64,000 nucleotides of DNA from CAZSRL01 sp964609615. GTDB lineage: Bacteria; Bacillota_I; Bacilli_A; RF39; UBA660. Both the position numbers and the translations under genes were made by a program. The notes under the pieces were generated by a model. It saw only the letters and a list, made by a program, of their open reading frames with translations, made no database searches and was not told the origin of the DNA. The stretch spans positions 1-64,000 of the forward strand of contig CAZSRL010000001.1 in assembly GCA_964609615.1 (NCBI GenBank), in the 5' to 3' direction. This document shows positions 1 to 8,173 of this stretch, in pieces (position 1 is the first letter of the stretch; every line of letters starts with the position of its first letter).

Positions 1-854
1 TCAAATTGATGAATTCTATATATTCCTCTTTCTTCTAAACCATGTGCTCCTTTTTCTTTTCTAAAACATGGTGAATAACTTGTAAGAGTTTGAGGCAACT
101 CATTTTCATCTACTATTGTATTCATAAACTTACCTATCATAGAATGTTCACTTGTTCCTATTAAATATAAATCTTCTCCTTCAATTTTATACATCATGTC
201 ATCCATTTCTGTTTGTGACATTACTCCACTTACAACTTCACTTCTTATCATAAAAGGAGGAATGTAATAAGTAAAACCTTTATTAATCATAAAATCTCTA
301 GCATAACAAAGTATAGCTGACTCTAACCTTGCTATATCTCCTTTTAAATAATAAAATCCATTCCCACTTACATTTCTAGCACTTTCTAATTCAATTCCAT
401 TTACTTTTTCAAGAATATCAGTATGATATGGAATTTCAAATTCTTTTTTAGTTTGTTCTCCAAATTGTTCTAATTCAACATTTTCCTCATCAGATTTTCC
501 AACTGGAACACTACTATCAATTATATTTGGAATTTTAATCATTCTAGAATAAATTTCTAAATTTAATTTTGTTTCTTCTTCTTCTATTTTTATAATTCTT
601 TCATTAATCTTTTCAACATCTTCTTTTATCTTTGTTGTTTCTTCTTTTTTATTATTTCTCATAAGTTCACCTATTTTAGAACTTAAAACATTTCTCTCAT
701 TTCTAAGAGCATCTACCTCAGTTTTTAATTTTCTTACTTTTATATCATAGTCATATACTTCATCTACTAAAGGTAATTTATCATCTTGAAATTTCTTTTT
801 TATGTTTTCTTTTACAACATCTTTATTTTCTCTAATAATATTAATATCTATCAT
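1..854 (-). CDS. serS: Seryl-tRNA synthetase, 3' part outside window
   Basis: Charges tRNA-Ser with serine in the cytoplasm. About 284 N-terminal residues are visible. They start with the long antiparallel coiled-coil arm typical of SerRS (roughly residues 30-100, rich in K/E/L), followed by the class II catalytic core, including the motif-2 segment CFRKEKGAHG just before the window edge. The ATG at 854-852 overlaps the TGA stop of the upstream gene in an ATGA arrangement, so the two are translationally coupled and share the promoter at 1673-1701. The C-terminal third, with motif 3, lies beyond position 1. Identification is firm from the family-specific arm plus motif-2 context. Confidence 0.95.
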   Translation of the reverse strand, partial: MIDINIIRENKDVVKENIKKKFQDDKLPLVDEVYDYDIKVRKLKTEVDALRNERNVLSSKIGELMRNNKKEETTKIKEDVEKINERIIKIEEEETKLNLEIYSRMIKIPNIIDSSVPVGKSDEENVELEQFGEQTKKEFEIPYHTDILEKVNGIELESARNVSGNGFYYLKGDIARLESAILCYARDFMINKGFTYYIPPFMIRSEVVSGVMSQTEMDDMMYKIEGEDLYLIGTSEHSMIGKFMNTIVDENELPQTLTSYSPCFRKEKGAHGLEERGIYRIHQF

Positions 855-1654
855 TGTTTAATTTCCTCTTCTTTCTTAATAGTTGTTTTTTTATCGTCTC
901 TTTTCTTTAACTCATCTTTAATATCATTAATAGAGATTAATCCTGTTTCATATAAAAGTTGATCAAGTTCATTTAAATTATAATCTTTTACTTCTACATC
1001 TTTTTCAACTTCATTTGTTTCAACAGTTTTTGTTGTTGAATCAACAAAATCTTTTACACCAACATATATTATATCTTTTAATATATCTCTAAGTTCTATT
1101 ATATGAGCATTATCTAAATCTTCATAGGAGACTACGTTTGAGTATTTAAAATAATTGTTTATTAATTTTTTCTCTTCTCTAAAAAATGCATAAAGTTTTT
1201 GAGCATTAATTACATTAGAATTAATTAAAAACTCTTTTATTAAACCTTTTGTATTATATAGTTTAATAGTAGTTGTTGTTAAATTCTTTGGTTTAGATTC
1301 TATAATATATACAGTATTATTTTCTTTAATATATAAATGTAAAAAAGAATCTCTTAAATAACATAAATCTTCTTTTAAAGGTAAAGTTTCTTTCTTTAAT
1401 GGTACAGTAATATTTATACATATATTTTCACCACTAAAAACAAATAACATTTTATATTTATTAGAATTATTTTCATCTACTACATAATTACATGTTATTT
1501 CATTAAAATCTCTATGATTAGTAAGTTGTGTTAATGTATTAACCGCTACTGACATTTTTGAAAAATGTTTTTTTAATTCTTCAGGCATTAATTCATCAAA
1601 TATACTTACTTCATTATCAATATAAATATTTAATATCATTCTCTTTTTATCCAT
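851..1654 (-). CDS. Unknown 267-aa protein co-transcribed with serS
   Basis: I do not recognise this protein. It is soluble-looking (no signal peptide or membrane segment). The N-terminal half alternates short beta-like strands, and the C-terminal third is charged, with an acidic stretch (TNEVEKDVEVKD) and a Lys/Glu tail (KKRDDKKTTIKKEEEIK). A segment reading LNELDQLLYETGLIS near residue 230 looks like a short helical docking motif, but that is only an impression. It has a good promoter upstream (1673-1701), a GGAG ribosome-binding site before the ATG and an ATGA overlap with serS. It lies immediately downstream of the rplU-rpmA block. Function cannot be assigned. Confidence 0.75.
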   Translation of the reverse strand: MDKKRMILNIYIDNEVSIFDELMPEELKKHFSKMSVAVNTLTQLTNHRDFNEITCNYVVDENNSNKYKMLFVFSGENICINITVPLKKETLPLKEDLCYLRDSFLHLYIKENNTVYIIESKPKNLTTTTIKLYNTKGLIKEFLINSNVINAQKLYAFFREEKKLINNYFKYSNVVSYEDLDNAHIIELRDILKDIIYVGVKDFVDSTTKTVETNEVEKDVEVKDYNLNELDQLLYETGLISINDIKDELKKRDDKKTTIKKEEEIKQ

Positions 1655-1672
1655 AATATAACTCCTAACTTA

Positions 1673-1701
1673 ATTATAATGTAAAACTTTGCTTTTTACA
1701 A
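1673..1701 (-). promoter_or_regulatory. Sigma-A promoter for the 267-aa gene and serS
   Basis: On the minus strand the -35 is TTGTAA (1696-1701) and the -10 is a perfect TATAAT (1673-1678), with a 17-bp spacer. It starts transcription about 10-15 nt upstream of the ATG at 1654. Confidence 0.7.
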
Positions 1702-1736
1702 TATAATAATTATTTAAAAGAAATAAATATAAATAA

Positions 1737-1761
1737 AAAAATTGAATTTAATTCAATTTTT
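1737..1761 (-). terminator. Intrinsic terminator after the rplU-prp-rpmA operon
   Basis: An 11-bp stem (AAAAATTGAAT paired with ATTCAATTTTT, 3-nt loop) is followed on the minus strand by a T-rich tract. It overlaps the end of the 97-aa gene. Confidence 0.7.
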
Positions 1762-2035
1762 TTAAAGGTGAATATTCTTTATAAAAAGTAAAAATAATAC
1801 TATCATCATAAACTTCATATTCTATATTTATACCATATTTATATAAATTCTCTACTAACATTTCATATACATCATATGATACTCCATCTGAAACTGAATT
1901 ATCAATTTTAAATGAACAATTTTCTAAACTACTCATATTAGTATATCCATCAGTTGTTATTTCTAAACTAACTAATACAAACTTTGCTATACTAGCAGCA
2001 TGTAAAAGCCTTTGAAATAAAAATGTTTCTTCCAT
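1748..2035 (-). CDS. Unknown 95-aa protein following rpmA
   Basis: A small protein of unknown function, encoded as the last gene of the rplU-prp-rpmA transcript and directly followed by a terminator. I chose the ATG at 2035 because it sits 8 nt behind the strong ribosome-binding site AAGGAAGG; an upstream TTG in frame lacks one. It has an N-terminal helix (EETFLFQRLLHAASIAK) followed by alternating strands and no membrane segment. In B. subtilis the gene at this spot is spo0B, but I see no histidine phosphotransfer helix bundle of the right length or a convincing match, so the position is only suggestive. Confidence 0.65.
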   Translation of the reverse strand: MEETFLFQRLLHAASIAKFVLVSLEITTDGYTNMSSLENCSFKIDNSVSDGVSYDVYEMLVENLYKYGINIEYEVYDDSIIFTFYKEYSPLKKLN

Positions 2036-2066
2036 AACCAAAACCTTCCTTTAAAAAAAGCTAGTG

Positions 2067-2348
2067 TTATTTAGCGTACACACTAGCTTGTTTTTTATCT
2101 TTCCCTTTTCTTTCATATTTTACAACACCATCTATTAGTGCGAATAAAGTATGATCTTTTCCCATACCAGTATTTGTTCCTGGATATATCTTTGTTCCTC
2201 TTTGTCTGTAAATAATTGAACCAGCTGTTACGCTTTGTCCATCACTTACTTTTGCTCCAAGTCTTCTTCCAATAGAATCTCTACCGTTTTTAGAAGTCCC
2301 AGTTCCTTTTTTATGAGCAAAGAGTTGGATATTTAATTTTAATTTCAT
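2067..2348 (-). CDS. rpmA: Ribosomal protein L27 (bL27) precursor
   Basis: Component of the 50S subunit whose N-terminus reaches the peptidyl-transferase centre. The sequence begins MKLKLNIQLFAHKKG: the short leader ending in LFA followed by HKKG is the Firmicutes-type pre-L27 sequence that the Prp protease removes to expose the functional N-terminus. The body carries the family sequence HKKGTGTSKNGRDS and YRQRGTKIYPG. The start at 2348 is preferred over the GTG at 2357 because AAGGAG lies 8 nt before it. The gene lies directly after prp, whose product should process it. Confidence 0.97.
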   Translation of the reverse strand: MKLKLNIQLFAHKKGTGTSKNGRDSIGRRLGAKVSDGQSVTAGSIIYRQRGTKIYPGTNTGMGKDHTLFALIDGVVKYERKGKDKKQASVYAK

Positions 2349-2353
2349 ATATT

Positions 2354-2656
2354 TCACTCCTTTATTTTAATATTATTTTTATAATCATTTTCAAGTTCTT
2401 TTAATAAATTATATAAATTATTTAATAACTTATTTGTAATATCATCTTGTTTAATATTATTTATAACAAACTTATCTTTATTTTCATATGTAATTGCATT
2501 AGAATCAAGCTCTATAATTGCATTTACTGTTGTAATTAACATAGTAGAAGCACTTGCGCATACAATATCTTTTCCATATTTGTTATATTCTGCGTGTCCT
2601 TCTAAAGTTATATTTGTTATAACATTATTATTTTTTTTAACATTTATAACTAACAT
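2354..2656 (-). CDS. prp: Prp, cysteine protease that matures ribosomal protein L27
   Basis: Homologue of B. subtilis YsxB / S. aureus Prp, which cleaves the N-terminal extension of L27. The catalytic dyad motifs are visible: GHAEY near residue 20 (His) and DIVCASAS near residue 31-38 (Cys). The length (100 aa) is normal. It is encoded between rplU and rpmA, the conserved order in Firmicutes, with rplU ending shortly before and rpmA starting just after, so protease and substrate are made from one transcript. The N-terminal cleavage motif of the adjacent L27 supports the functional link. Confidence 0.95.
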   Translation of the reverse strand: MLVINVKKNNNVITNITLEGHAEYNKYGKDIVCASASTMLITTVNAIIELDSNAITYENKDKFVINNIKQDDITNKLLNNLYNLLKELENDYKNNIKIKE

Positions 2657-2661
2657 AATAA

Positions 2662-2961
2662 TTATCCTTCTATTTTTTTAATTAATAATTTAGTATAAGG
2701 TTGTCTATGTCCTTGTTTTTTTCTATATTTCTTTTTAGCTTTATAACGAAATATTGTAATTTTCTTTTGTTTACCTTGTTTTTCAACCTCAGCAGTAACT
2801 TTAGCTCCCTTAACAGTAGGTGTTCCAACTTTACCATCAACAAAAAGCACTTCGTCAAAAACTATTTTCTTTCCTGGTTCAACATCTAATTTTTCAACAT
2901 AAATTTCATCATTTTCTTGAACAACATATTGTTTACCACCAGTTTTAAATATTGCTTTCAT
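2662..2961 (-). CDS. rplU: Ribosomal protein L21 (bL21)
   Basis: Binds 23S rRNA in the large subunit. The N-terminus MKAIFKTGGKQY and the C-terminal basic RYKAKKKYRKKQGHRQ block are diagnostic. The length of 99 aa is usual. It is the first gene of the rplU-prp-rpmA operon and is preceded by a leader RNA that matches the L21-leader class, which suggests autoregulation by L21 itself. The ATG at 2961 is preceded by GGAGG. Confidence 0.97.
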   Translation of the reverse strand: MKAIFKTGGKQYVVQENDEIYVEKLDVEPGKKIVFDEVLFVDGKVGTPTVKGAKVTAEVEKQGKQKKITIFRYKAKKKYRKKQGHRQPYTKLLIKKIEG

Positions 2962-2964
2962 TTT

Positions 2965-3050
2965 TTTCCTCCTTCAATAAGACTCGCCTTTAAGGTACTA
3001 AAGATAGTTTAAAACCTTTTTAGTGCGGTTGTAGAGAAGAATCTACAAAC
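2965..3050 (-). promoter_or_regulatory. L21 leader RNA (ribosomal-protein autoregulatory element)
   Basis: The roughly 90-nt 5' UTR of rplU contains conserved-looking blocks AACCGCAC and GGTACTAAAGG...GCGAGTC with a stem (TGTAGATTC/GAATCTACA type pairing near 3035-3050). These resemble the L21_leader family known from low-GC Gram-positives upstream of rplU-rpmA. The match is from memory of the family, not from a covariance model search. It sits between a good promoter and the rplU ribosome-binding site. Confidence 0.6.
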
Positions 3051-3056
3051 ATTTAG

Positions 3057-3085
3057 ATTTTACCATTTTTATATGCATTAGTCAA
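3057..3085 (-). promoter_or_regulatory. Promoter of the rplU operon
   Basis: Minus strand -35 TTGACT (3080-3085), 17-bp spacer, -10 TAAAAT (3057-3062). The transcript starts just upstream of the L21 leader. Confidence 0.75.
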
Positions 3086-3141
3086 CTGAAATATGCTAAA
3101 AAGCAATAATAATGGTGATTTGTTTAAATAAATTATAATTA

Positions 3142-3181
3142 TTAAAAACAAAAAGTTAAAATAAAATAATTTTAACTTTTT
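3142..3181 (-). terminator. Terminator of the sortase-adhesin operon
   Basis: A 13-bp perfect stem (3150-3162 with 3169-3181, 6-nt loop) is followed on the minus strand by TTTTTGTTTTTAAT. It lies right after the stop of the LPXTG-type protein. Confidence 0.85.
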
Positions 3182-3186
3182 TATCA

Positions 3187-6100
3187 TTAAATAAATCTTT
3201 TTCTAAATACTATTAGTAAGAAGTTTATAAATGTAAATATTATAAATCCAATTCCATAAGAACCATTATCAACTCCTGTTTGTGGTGCTGATGAATAATT
3301 TACTTGTTCTGTTGTAGTTGTAGTTAATATTTTTTCTGTTTCTTTTAATTTATATATATATTTTACATATGTTGTTCCTTCTGTATATACTCCAGAAACG
3401 TCTCCTTCTACTTTTACAAATTCATAGTTATCAAAGTCTTTTTGTGATGTAGTATATTCATTTTCAATAAAATCTGTAGTTGTAATGTCTTCTGTTAATT
3501 TATTACCAAGTTCGTCTACATAACTTACTATAACTGTTCCTTTTGGAATTTGTGAATAAATATAATCTACTACTATTTTATCTTCTGTGTATTTTCCTAC
3601 TTCTTCTCCATTTATTTCTTTTAATTTATATCCAAATATTTCTTTTGCTGTTGTTTGATAATCATTTCCTACTTTTGAAGAAGTGATTTCTGAGTCTGAA
3701 ATTTTTTCTCCTGATTCATTTAAATAATTTGCTTCTACAACTCCTTTAATATCAATAGAAGTTTCATGAGATGCATTATCATTTTCTTCTAAATCTTCTA
3801 GTTTTAGATTAGCTATTACATTATTTACAAATGTTGTTTTAGTAGCATCTAATCCTACAAATTTAAGTTTTATGTTTTTTGTATAATTAACATTATAATT
3901 ACCATTTCTAAATGTATTTATTCCTGTGATATTTTCTGTCCAAGTTATTGTTTTGTTTTCTGAGTTATATATTCCACCATTTAAATCAGATTCATTTTCA
4001 TTAATTCCATAAGGTAGAGTATCAACTATAGTTAAAGTTGCATCTCCCTTATAGTCTTTTATCTTACCAGAATAATTAATAGTATACTTTATAATATCAT
4101 CACTACTTGTTACTGTTGTAGTTCCTGTTTTATTAATTATTGTATCTTCTAATTTAGGTTTGATTTTACTATAAACATATATTACAGTTATGTCTCCTTC
4201 AATATATTTTCCTGCCTCATCACCTTGTACTTCTTTTAAAGTATATCCTTCTACAGTTTCTTCTGTTGTTGTATAGTCTGTTCCTACTTTTTCAGTAGTA
4301 GTTTTTTCTGTTATTAAAGGATTATTATTTTCATCTAAATATTTTACTATTAAGTTCCCTTTAATATTTACTGTAGTAGGAGCACTATCTTCTACTTTTT
4401 CACCATCTTCTAATAAATGTACATAAGCATTAACTGTATTAGTGAAATTATTTGTTGGATCCATGTCTTTATAAACTACTTTTATATTTTTATTAAAGTT
4501 ATATTCATAATTTCCATTTGTAAATGTATCTATATCTTCTATTGTTTCAGTCCATGTTATTGTTTTGTTTTCCGCATTGTATTGACCATTATTTAAAGTT
4601 GATTTAGTAGTATCTATTTCATAAGGTAGTGTATCTGTTACTGTTATAGTAGCAGTTCCTTTATAATTTTTAATAGTTGTATCATAATTTATATTATACT
4701 CAATACTATCTAAAGAATGTTCAACTGTTTGTGTTCCTGTTTTTGTTATTTGTTGATCAGTAACATCAGGTAAAGCATAATAAAATATTATTTCATTTCC
4801 AGTTTTTGCTAAAGTAATAGTTTGACTATCTTCATTAACTAAAACATAATCTTCTATTTCAGCAGCATCTTCTGTTACTTCATCTCCTAAATATTTACCT
4901 GTTACTTCTTTTTGTTCTTTTAATACTTTATTTGTATCTTGTTCTAAGTATTTTACTACATAAGAAGTGTTTACTTTTTTAACATTAATAGTGACTGTAC
5001 TTGTATTACTTTTTACTACTTCTGTAGTGTTTCCAACTTTTACAGTGGTTTCTATAATATAATTAAATGTTATAACTTTTTGTGTACTATAAGTACTTTC
5101 ATATGCTAAAGTTCCATCTTCATTAACAGTTAATCCTGTTTCTGATAATGTAGCTTCATCACCATTTTCATCTACAATAATAACTTTATCTGTTACTGTT
5201 GCATCTTTATCTTTAGTTAGGCTTGCAAGTTCATCATTATCTTCTATATTAACATTCAATGTTGATCCTGCATCTAAAGTATAACTATCATTATTTGTTA
5301 CAGCTGGTATTGGGTCATATGGTACTTCAAACATTTCACTTATACTTGTACCTTCATAATAAGGATTATTATCACTTGTTGTAGCACTAAGAATTGCGCT
5401 TTCATTTGTATTCATACTTCCATAATAATTTTCATTAGCATTTAATGTATAACTAATAGAATAATCTTCTACTTCAGAGCTTATTGTTCCTATAGTCCAT
5501 GTTAATTTTGTAAGTCCTTCTTCTGTTGTTGATAAAGCACAATTACTTGGTAAAGTACTTTCATCAATTGTAAATCCTGCTGGAATTATATCTTCTACTT
5601 TTGCATTATTTGCAACAGTATTTATTTCATTAAATATATCTGAGAAAGTAGAAATTATTTCACTAGTAGATGATTTATAAAATTTATTATCAGTTGCTGC
5701 TTTTTTTAGTAAAACTTCTGCATCACTATCTGTTTCAAATCCTATTGTATATAAAGTTGCGTTTGCTTTTACAGTTGTTGCAGCACTTAATGTACTTGCT
5801 GCTGCTTGAGATGAACCGGACTTAATATTTCCATTGGAATCTATATAATAATTAGGTTCTCCATCACTAAGTAATATAACTACTTTATTTGTAGCATTTG
5901 ATGTGGATAATAAATTATTTGCTTTTAAAAGGCCTGCTTGTATGTTTGTTCCACTAACAAGGCCTGGATTAGGTATACTATTTATTAAACTTGTTAATGT
6001 AGTTTTATTATTTGTTAATGCAGAAGATGAATAAGCAGATAATACATCTCTTGCAAACGAAACCACTCCAACATTAACATCATTATCTTCAGTAATTAAA

Positions 6101-6393
6101 GCATTTACTAAATCTTTTGCAGCATTTGCTGTAGCAGTCCATTTGTTTCCGTCCATACTTTTAGATCTATCTAGTACTAAAACAACATCTGTCGGATTAC
6201 TTTGCATATATGAGTTTCCTGATACAGTTAAAGTAACTTCTGTACTCCTTCCATATGTTTGATTGCTTTTTTGTGATGATTTACTTACATTAATTTTTCC
6301 TTCTGTACTTGTAGTATCAGCATTAACATTCATATTAAATATAAATAAAGAAATTAATGTAAATAAAACTGTTAATATAATATTTTTTTTCAT
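3187..6393 (-). CDS. Sortase-anchored VWA/MucBP surface adhesin (1068 aa)
   Basis: Predicted cell-wall-anchored adhesin. Residues 1-25 form a signal peptide ending ADT. A von Willebrand A domain follows, with a complete-looking MIDAS (DRSKS at 75-79, a GTN segment, LLSDGEPN). Next come two copies of an isopeptide-type beta repeat (TLPYEIDTTKSTLNNG and TLPYGINENESDLNGG versions) interleaved with about four MucBP-like repeats (IVKYLDENNNPL, EANYLNESGEKI, IVSYVDELGNKL types). The C-terminus has the sorting signal APQTG at about 1036, a hydrophobic helix and the tail RKRF. It is the last gene of the riboswitch-sortase operon and is probably the dedicated substrate of the sortase 15 bp upstream. 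MucBP domains in other bacteria bind mucin-type glycans; the ligand here is unknown. Confidence 0.9.
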   Translation of the reverse strand: MKKNIILTVLFTLISLFIFNMNVNADTTSTEGKINVSKSSQKSNQTYGRSTEVTLTVSGNSYMQSNPTDVVLVLDRSKSMDGNKWTATANAAKDLVNALITEDNDVNVGVVSFARDVLSAYSSSALTNNKTTLTSLINSIPNPGLVSGTNIQAGLLKANNLLSTSNATNKVVILLSDGEPNYYIDSNGNIKSGSSQAAASTLSAATTVKANATLYTIGFETDSDAEVLLKKAATDNKFYKSSTSEIISTFSDIFNEINTVANNAKVEDIIPAGFTIDESTLPSNCALSTTEEGLTKLTWTIGTISSEVEDYSISYTLNANENYYGSMNTNESAILSATTSDNNPYYEGTSISEMFEVPYDPIPAVTNNDSYTLDAGSTLNVNIEDNDELASLTKDKDATVTDKVIIVDENGDEATLSETGLTVNEDGTLAYESTYSTQKVITFNYIIETTVKVGNTTEVVKSNTSTVTINVKKVNTSYVVKYLEQDTNKVLKEQKEVTGKYLGDEVTEDAAEIEDYVLVNEDSQTITLAKTGNEIIFYYALPDVTDQQITKTGTQTVEHSLDSIEYNINYDTTIKNYKGTATITVTDTLPYEIDTTKSTLNNGQYNAENKTITWTETIEDIDTFTNGNYEYNFNKNIKVVYKDMDPTNNFTNTVNAYVHLLEDGEKVEDSAPTTVNIKGNLIVKYLDENNNPLITEKTTTEKVGTDYTTTEETVEGYTLKEVQGDEAGKYIEGDITVIYVYSKIKPKLEDTIINKTGTTTVTSSDDIIKYTINYSGKIKDYKGDATLTIVDTLPYGINENESDLNGGIYNSENKTITWTENITGINTFRNGNYNVNYTKNIKLKFVGLDATKTTFVNNVIANLKLEDLEENDNASHETSIDIKGVVEANYLNESGEKISDSEITSSKVGNDYQTTAKEIFGYKLKEINGEEVGKYTEDKIVVDYIYSQIPKGTVIVSYVDELGNKLTEDITTTDFIENEYTTSQKDFDNYEFVKVEGDVSGVYTEGTTYVKYIYKLKETEKILTTTTTEQVNYSSAPQTGVDNGSYGIGFIIFTFINFLLIVFRKRFI

Positions 6394-6407
6394 TTTTAAA
6401 ATCCTCC

Positions 6408-7097
6408 CTAAATTTTAACTGCGTTTATCAGCAGTAATTTTTTCTTTTCTAGATAAATACATGTTTGAAATGTAATTATCTTTTTATTCTTAATATTATC
6501 AATGTTTGTATAATATTTTGAATTTTCTTTTAAATTATTTAAATATTCTGTCCATTCTTCTTTAGTATAGTTTAACTTCATATGTTTATCGTTATCTACT
6601 ATTTGTATTGAAAATATATTATATATTTCTTCTTCTTTTTCATTTTGTAGTATTATTTTTTTATTTTTATTGAAATAATCTTTATTTAAGTATCTTTCAA
6701 ATTTACTTAGTGTAGTATCTTTTTTTCTAGATGTATGGCCATAAATATTTATTTTATAATCGCTTAATATATTATTTCTATAATCAATAAATACACTACC
6801 AAATGAATTATATTTTTTATTTGGAAGATGTGATAAATAGTAACTATTGTTATCACCTTGTACTAAAACGTCTTCTATATCTGTATTCTCTACCTTAAAG
6901 AAACCTTTTACATCATTATTATTATATTTCTTTTGTAGTTCTTCTATTTTATTTACTTCTTGTATGTTGGTTACTATTTTTTTTGTTTGTTCATAATCTT
7001 TAGTCATTTTTTTGTTTTTTATAATGTTGTATCCAAATAATATAAGACATCCTATTGATATTAGACAAAGAATATAATATATTATTTTTATATTCAT
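6408..7097 (-). CDS. Class B sortase (transpeptidase)
   Basis: Anchors secreted proteins to peptidoglycan through a sorting motif. An N-terminal signal-anchor (residues 4-27) is followed by an extracellular sortase fold. The catalytic His is in YGHTS (H121) and the catalytic Cys in TFQTC (C213). The long helix-containing segment between them (YTKEEWTEYLNNLKE) is characteristic of class B. The arginine that normally follows the Cys at the start of the last strand is replaced by Lys (K220), which is unusual. It is the first gene after the c-di-GMP riboswitch, with an AGGGGG ribosome-binding site, and is followed by its likely substrate with an (x)PxTG signal, like the SrtB motif of Clostridioides difficile. 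Confidence 0.9.
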   Translation of the reverse strand: MNIKIIYYILCLISIGCLILFGYNIIKNKKMTKDYEQTKKIVTNIQEVNKIEELQKKYNNNDVKGFFKVENTDIEDVLVQGDNNSYYLSHLPNKKYNSFGSVFIDYRNNILSDYKINIYGHTSRKKDTTLSKFERYLNKDYFNKNKKIILQNEKEEEIYNIFSIQIVDNDKHMKLNYTKEEWTEYLNNLKENSKYYTNIDNIKNKKIITFQTCIYLEKKKLLLINAVKI

Positions 7098-7112
7098 AAA
7101 TCTCCCCCTTTA

Positions 7113-7144
7113 TCAATTTTCGCTTTATAAAAAACAAAAATTGA
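7113..7144 (-). promoter_or_regulatory. Hairpin between riboswitch aptamer and sortase RBS
   Basis: A 10-bp stem (TCAATTTTTG with CGAAAATTGA, one G-U pair) ends about 5 nt before the AAGGGGGAG ribosome-binding site. It lacks a U-tract after it, so it is not a classical terminator. It may be part of the riboswitch expression platform. Confidence 0.45.
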
Positions 7145-7146
7145 AG

Positions 7147-7250
7147 TGAATAATTACTGCAACTGACTACCGTGATATAACATTTAATATATTTTAGGTT
7201 CTAAAGCTTTGCGTACTTTTTCTTTCAAAAAAGCTGCCAAATAAATTTTT
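7147..7250 (-). promoter_or_regulatory. c-di-GMP-I (GEMM-I) riboswitch
   Basis: Read 5' to 3' on the minus strand, this holds the class hallmarks in order. GGCAG precedes a stem (CTTTTTT/GAAAAAG) capped by a GAAA tetraloop. The near-invariant ACGCAAAGC follows, then the tetraloop-receptor side CCTAAA, and a second arm ending CGGTAGTCAGTTGC, equivalent to the GGUAGC...GGUUACC block. It fills most of the 302-bp stretch without genes between spoIVFB and the sortase and lies directly downstream of a sigma-A promoter. Whether c-di-GMP turns the operon on or off cannot be told from the sequence. Confidence 0.88.
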
Positions 7251-7277
7251 TTAAACATATGAATGTCTTGGGTAGTT

Positions 7278-7306
7278 ATACTAAATGATTAATTCAAATT
7301 TGTCAA
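7278..7306 (-). promoter_or_regulatory. Promoter of the riboswitch-sortase-adhesin operon
   Basis: Minus strand consensus -35 TTGACA (7301-7306), 17-bp spacer, -10 TAGTAT (7278-7283). The transcription start would be about 20 nt upstream of the aptamer. Confidence 0.8.
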
Positions 7307-7399
7307 GAACTTTTTTATTTCTATTAAGATTATGAACCTAAAACTTATTTTTTATACAAAAAATATTTAAAATATTAATATATATTCAAAATTATTGTT

Positions 7400-8173
7400 T
7401 TAAATATTTACTTTATAATATTTTAGTAAGTATTCTTTTTCTGAATAAATTATGTTATTTTTTATTATTTTATGCTTTTTATTTCTTTTTAATTTATTTA
7501 TATTTGTTATTGTTTTTCCTTCTTTATAATTAAAATTATTGTTTATTCTTTCTAATATAAATTTATTAAATGTTAGTTTATAATTATTTAGTTCAATTAT
7601 AGTGTCTTTTATAATTAAAAAAAGTATAAATATATATAATATTTTAAAGCTATATAAATACATTATTGAACTTAATATTAAAATAATAATAAATGAAAAA
7701 TAAATGCTTATTAATAATGAACTTTTAAATGAAAAAAACACATTTAAAATTATATTTAATCCTCTTCCACCATCTAATGGTAATATTGGAAGAAGATTAA
7801 ATATTAGTAATATTATATTTATTTTTTTAAATAAAATATATGTGTTTTCTATAACCAAGTTATTTTTATAAAGTATAGTAATTAATAATAAAAACAATAT
7901 TTGTATCAATGGCCCACTTATAAGTATTAATAATTCTTCTTTTATTGATGAGTTTAAAAGTGATTTATATTTTGTAATTCCCCCAAATGGATATATAGTT
8001 ATTTCCCCTATTTCTTTTTGTAATATATAAGCCATTGTTAAGTGACCTAGTTCATGTATTATTATTGTTATTAATAAAAGAGTAATTATTTCAAAATATC
8101 CTGTTAGAAATGATATAAGTATAGTTATATAAGTTATATCATGTATTTTTATTTGTTTTATTAGCGACGTCAT
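7400..8173 (-). CDS. spoIVFB: SpoIVFB-like intramembrane metalloprotease (M50)
   Basis: Site-2-type membrane protease. In B. subtilis SpoIVFB cleaves pro-sigma-K in the mother cell. The zinc motif HELGH sits in the second membrane segment (IIIHELGHLTMAY) and the distal LPILPLDGGRG motif gives the third ligand. Six or so hydrophobic helices are visible. I chose the ATG at 8173, behind GGAAAG, rather than 8200, because the latter overlaps spoIVFA more deeply. The C-terminal ~50 residues are basic and lack an obvious CBS domain. It sits directly after spoIVFA, with overlap, as in Bacillus. Confidence 0.88.
   Translation of the reverse strand: MTSLIKQIKIHDITYITILISFLTGYFEIITLLLITIIIHELGHLTMAYILQKEIGEITIYPFGGITKYKSLLNSSIKEELLILISGPLIQILFLLLITILYKNNLVIENTYILFKKINIILLIFNLLPILPLDGGRGLNIILNVFFSFKSSLLISIYFSFIIILILSSIMYLYSFKILYIFILFLIIKDTIIELNNYKLTFNKFILERINNNFNYKEGKTITNINKLKRNKKHKIIKNNIIYSEKEYLLKYYKVNI

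Noticed and set aside
1748..2035. Calling the gene spo0B
   Set aside because: Position matches but no helix bundle with the phosphoacceptor His nor sequence match could be seen.
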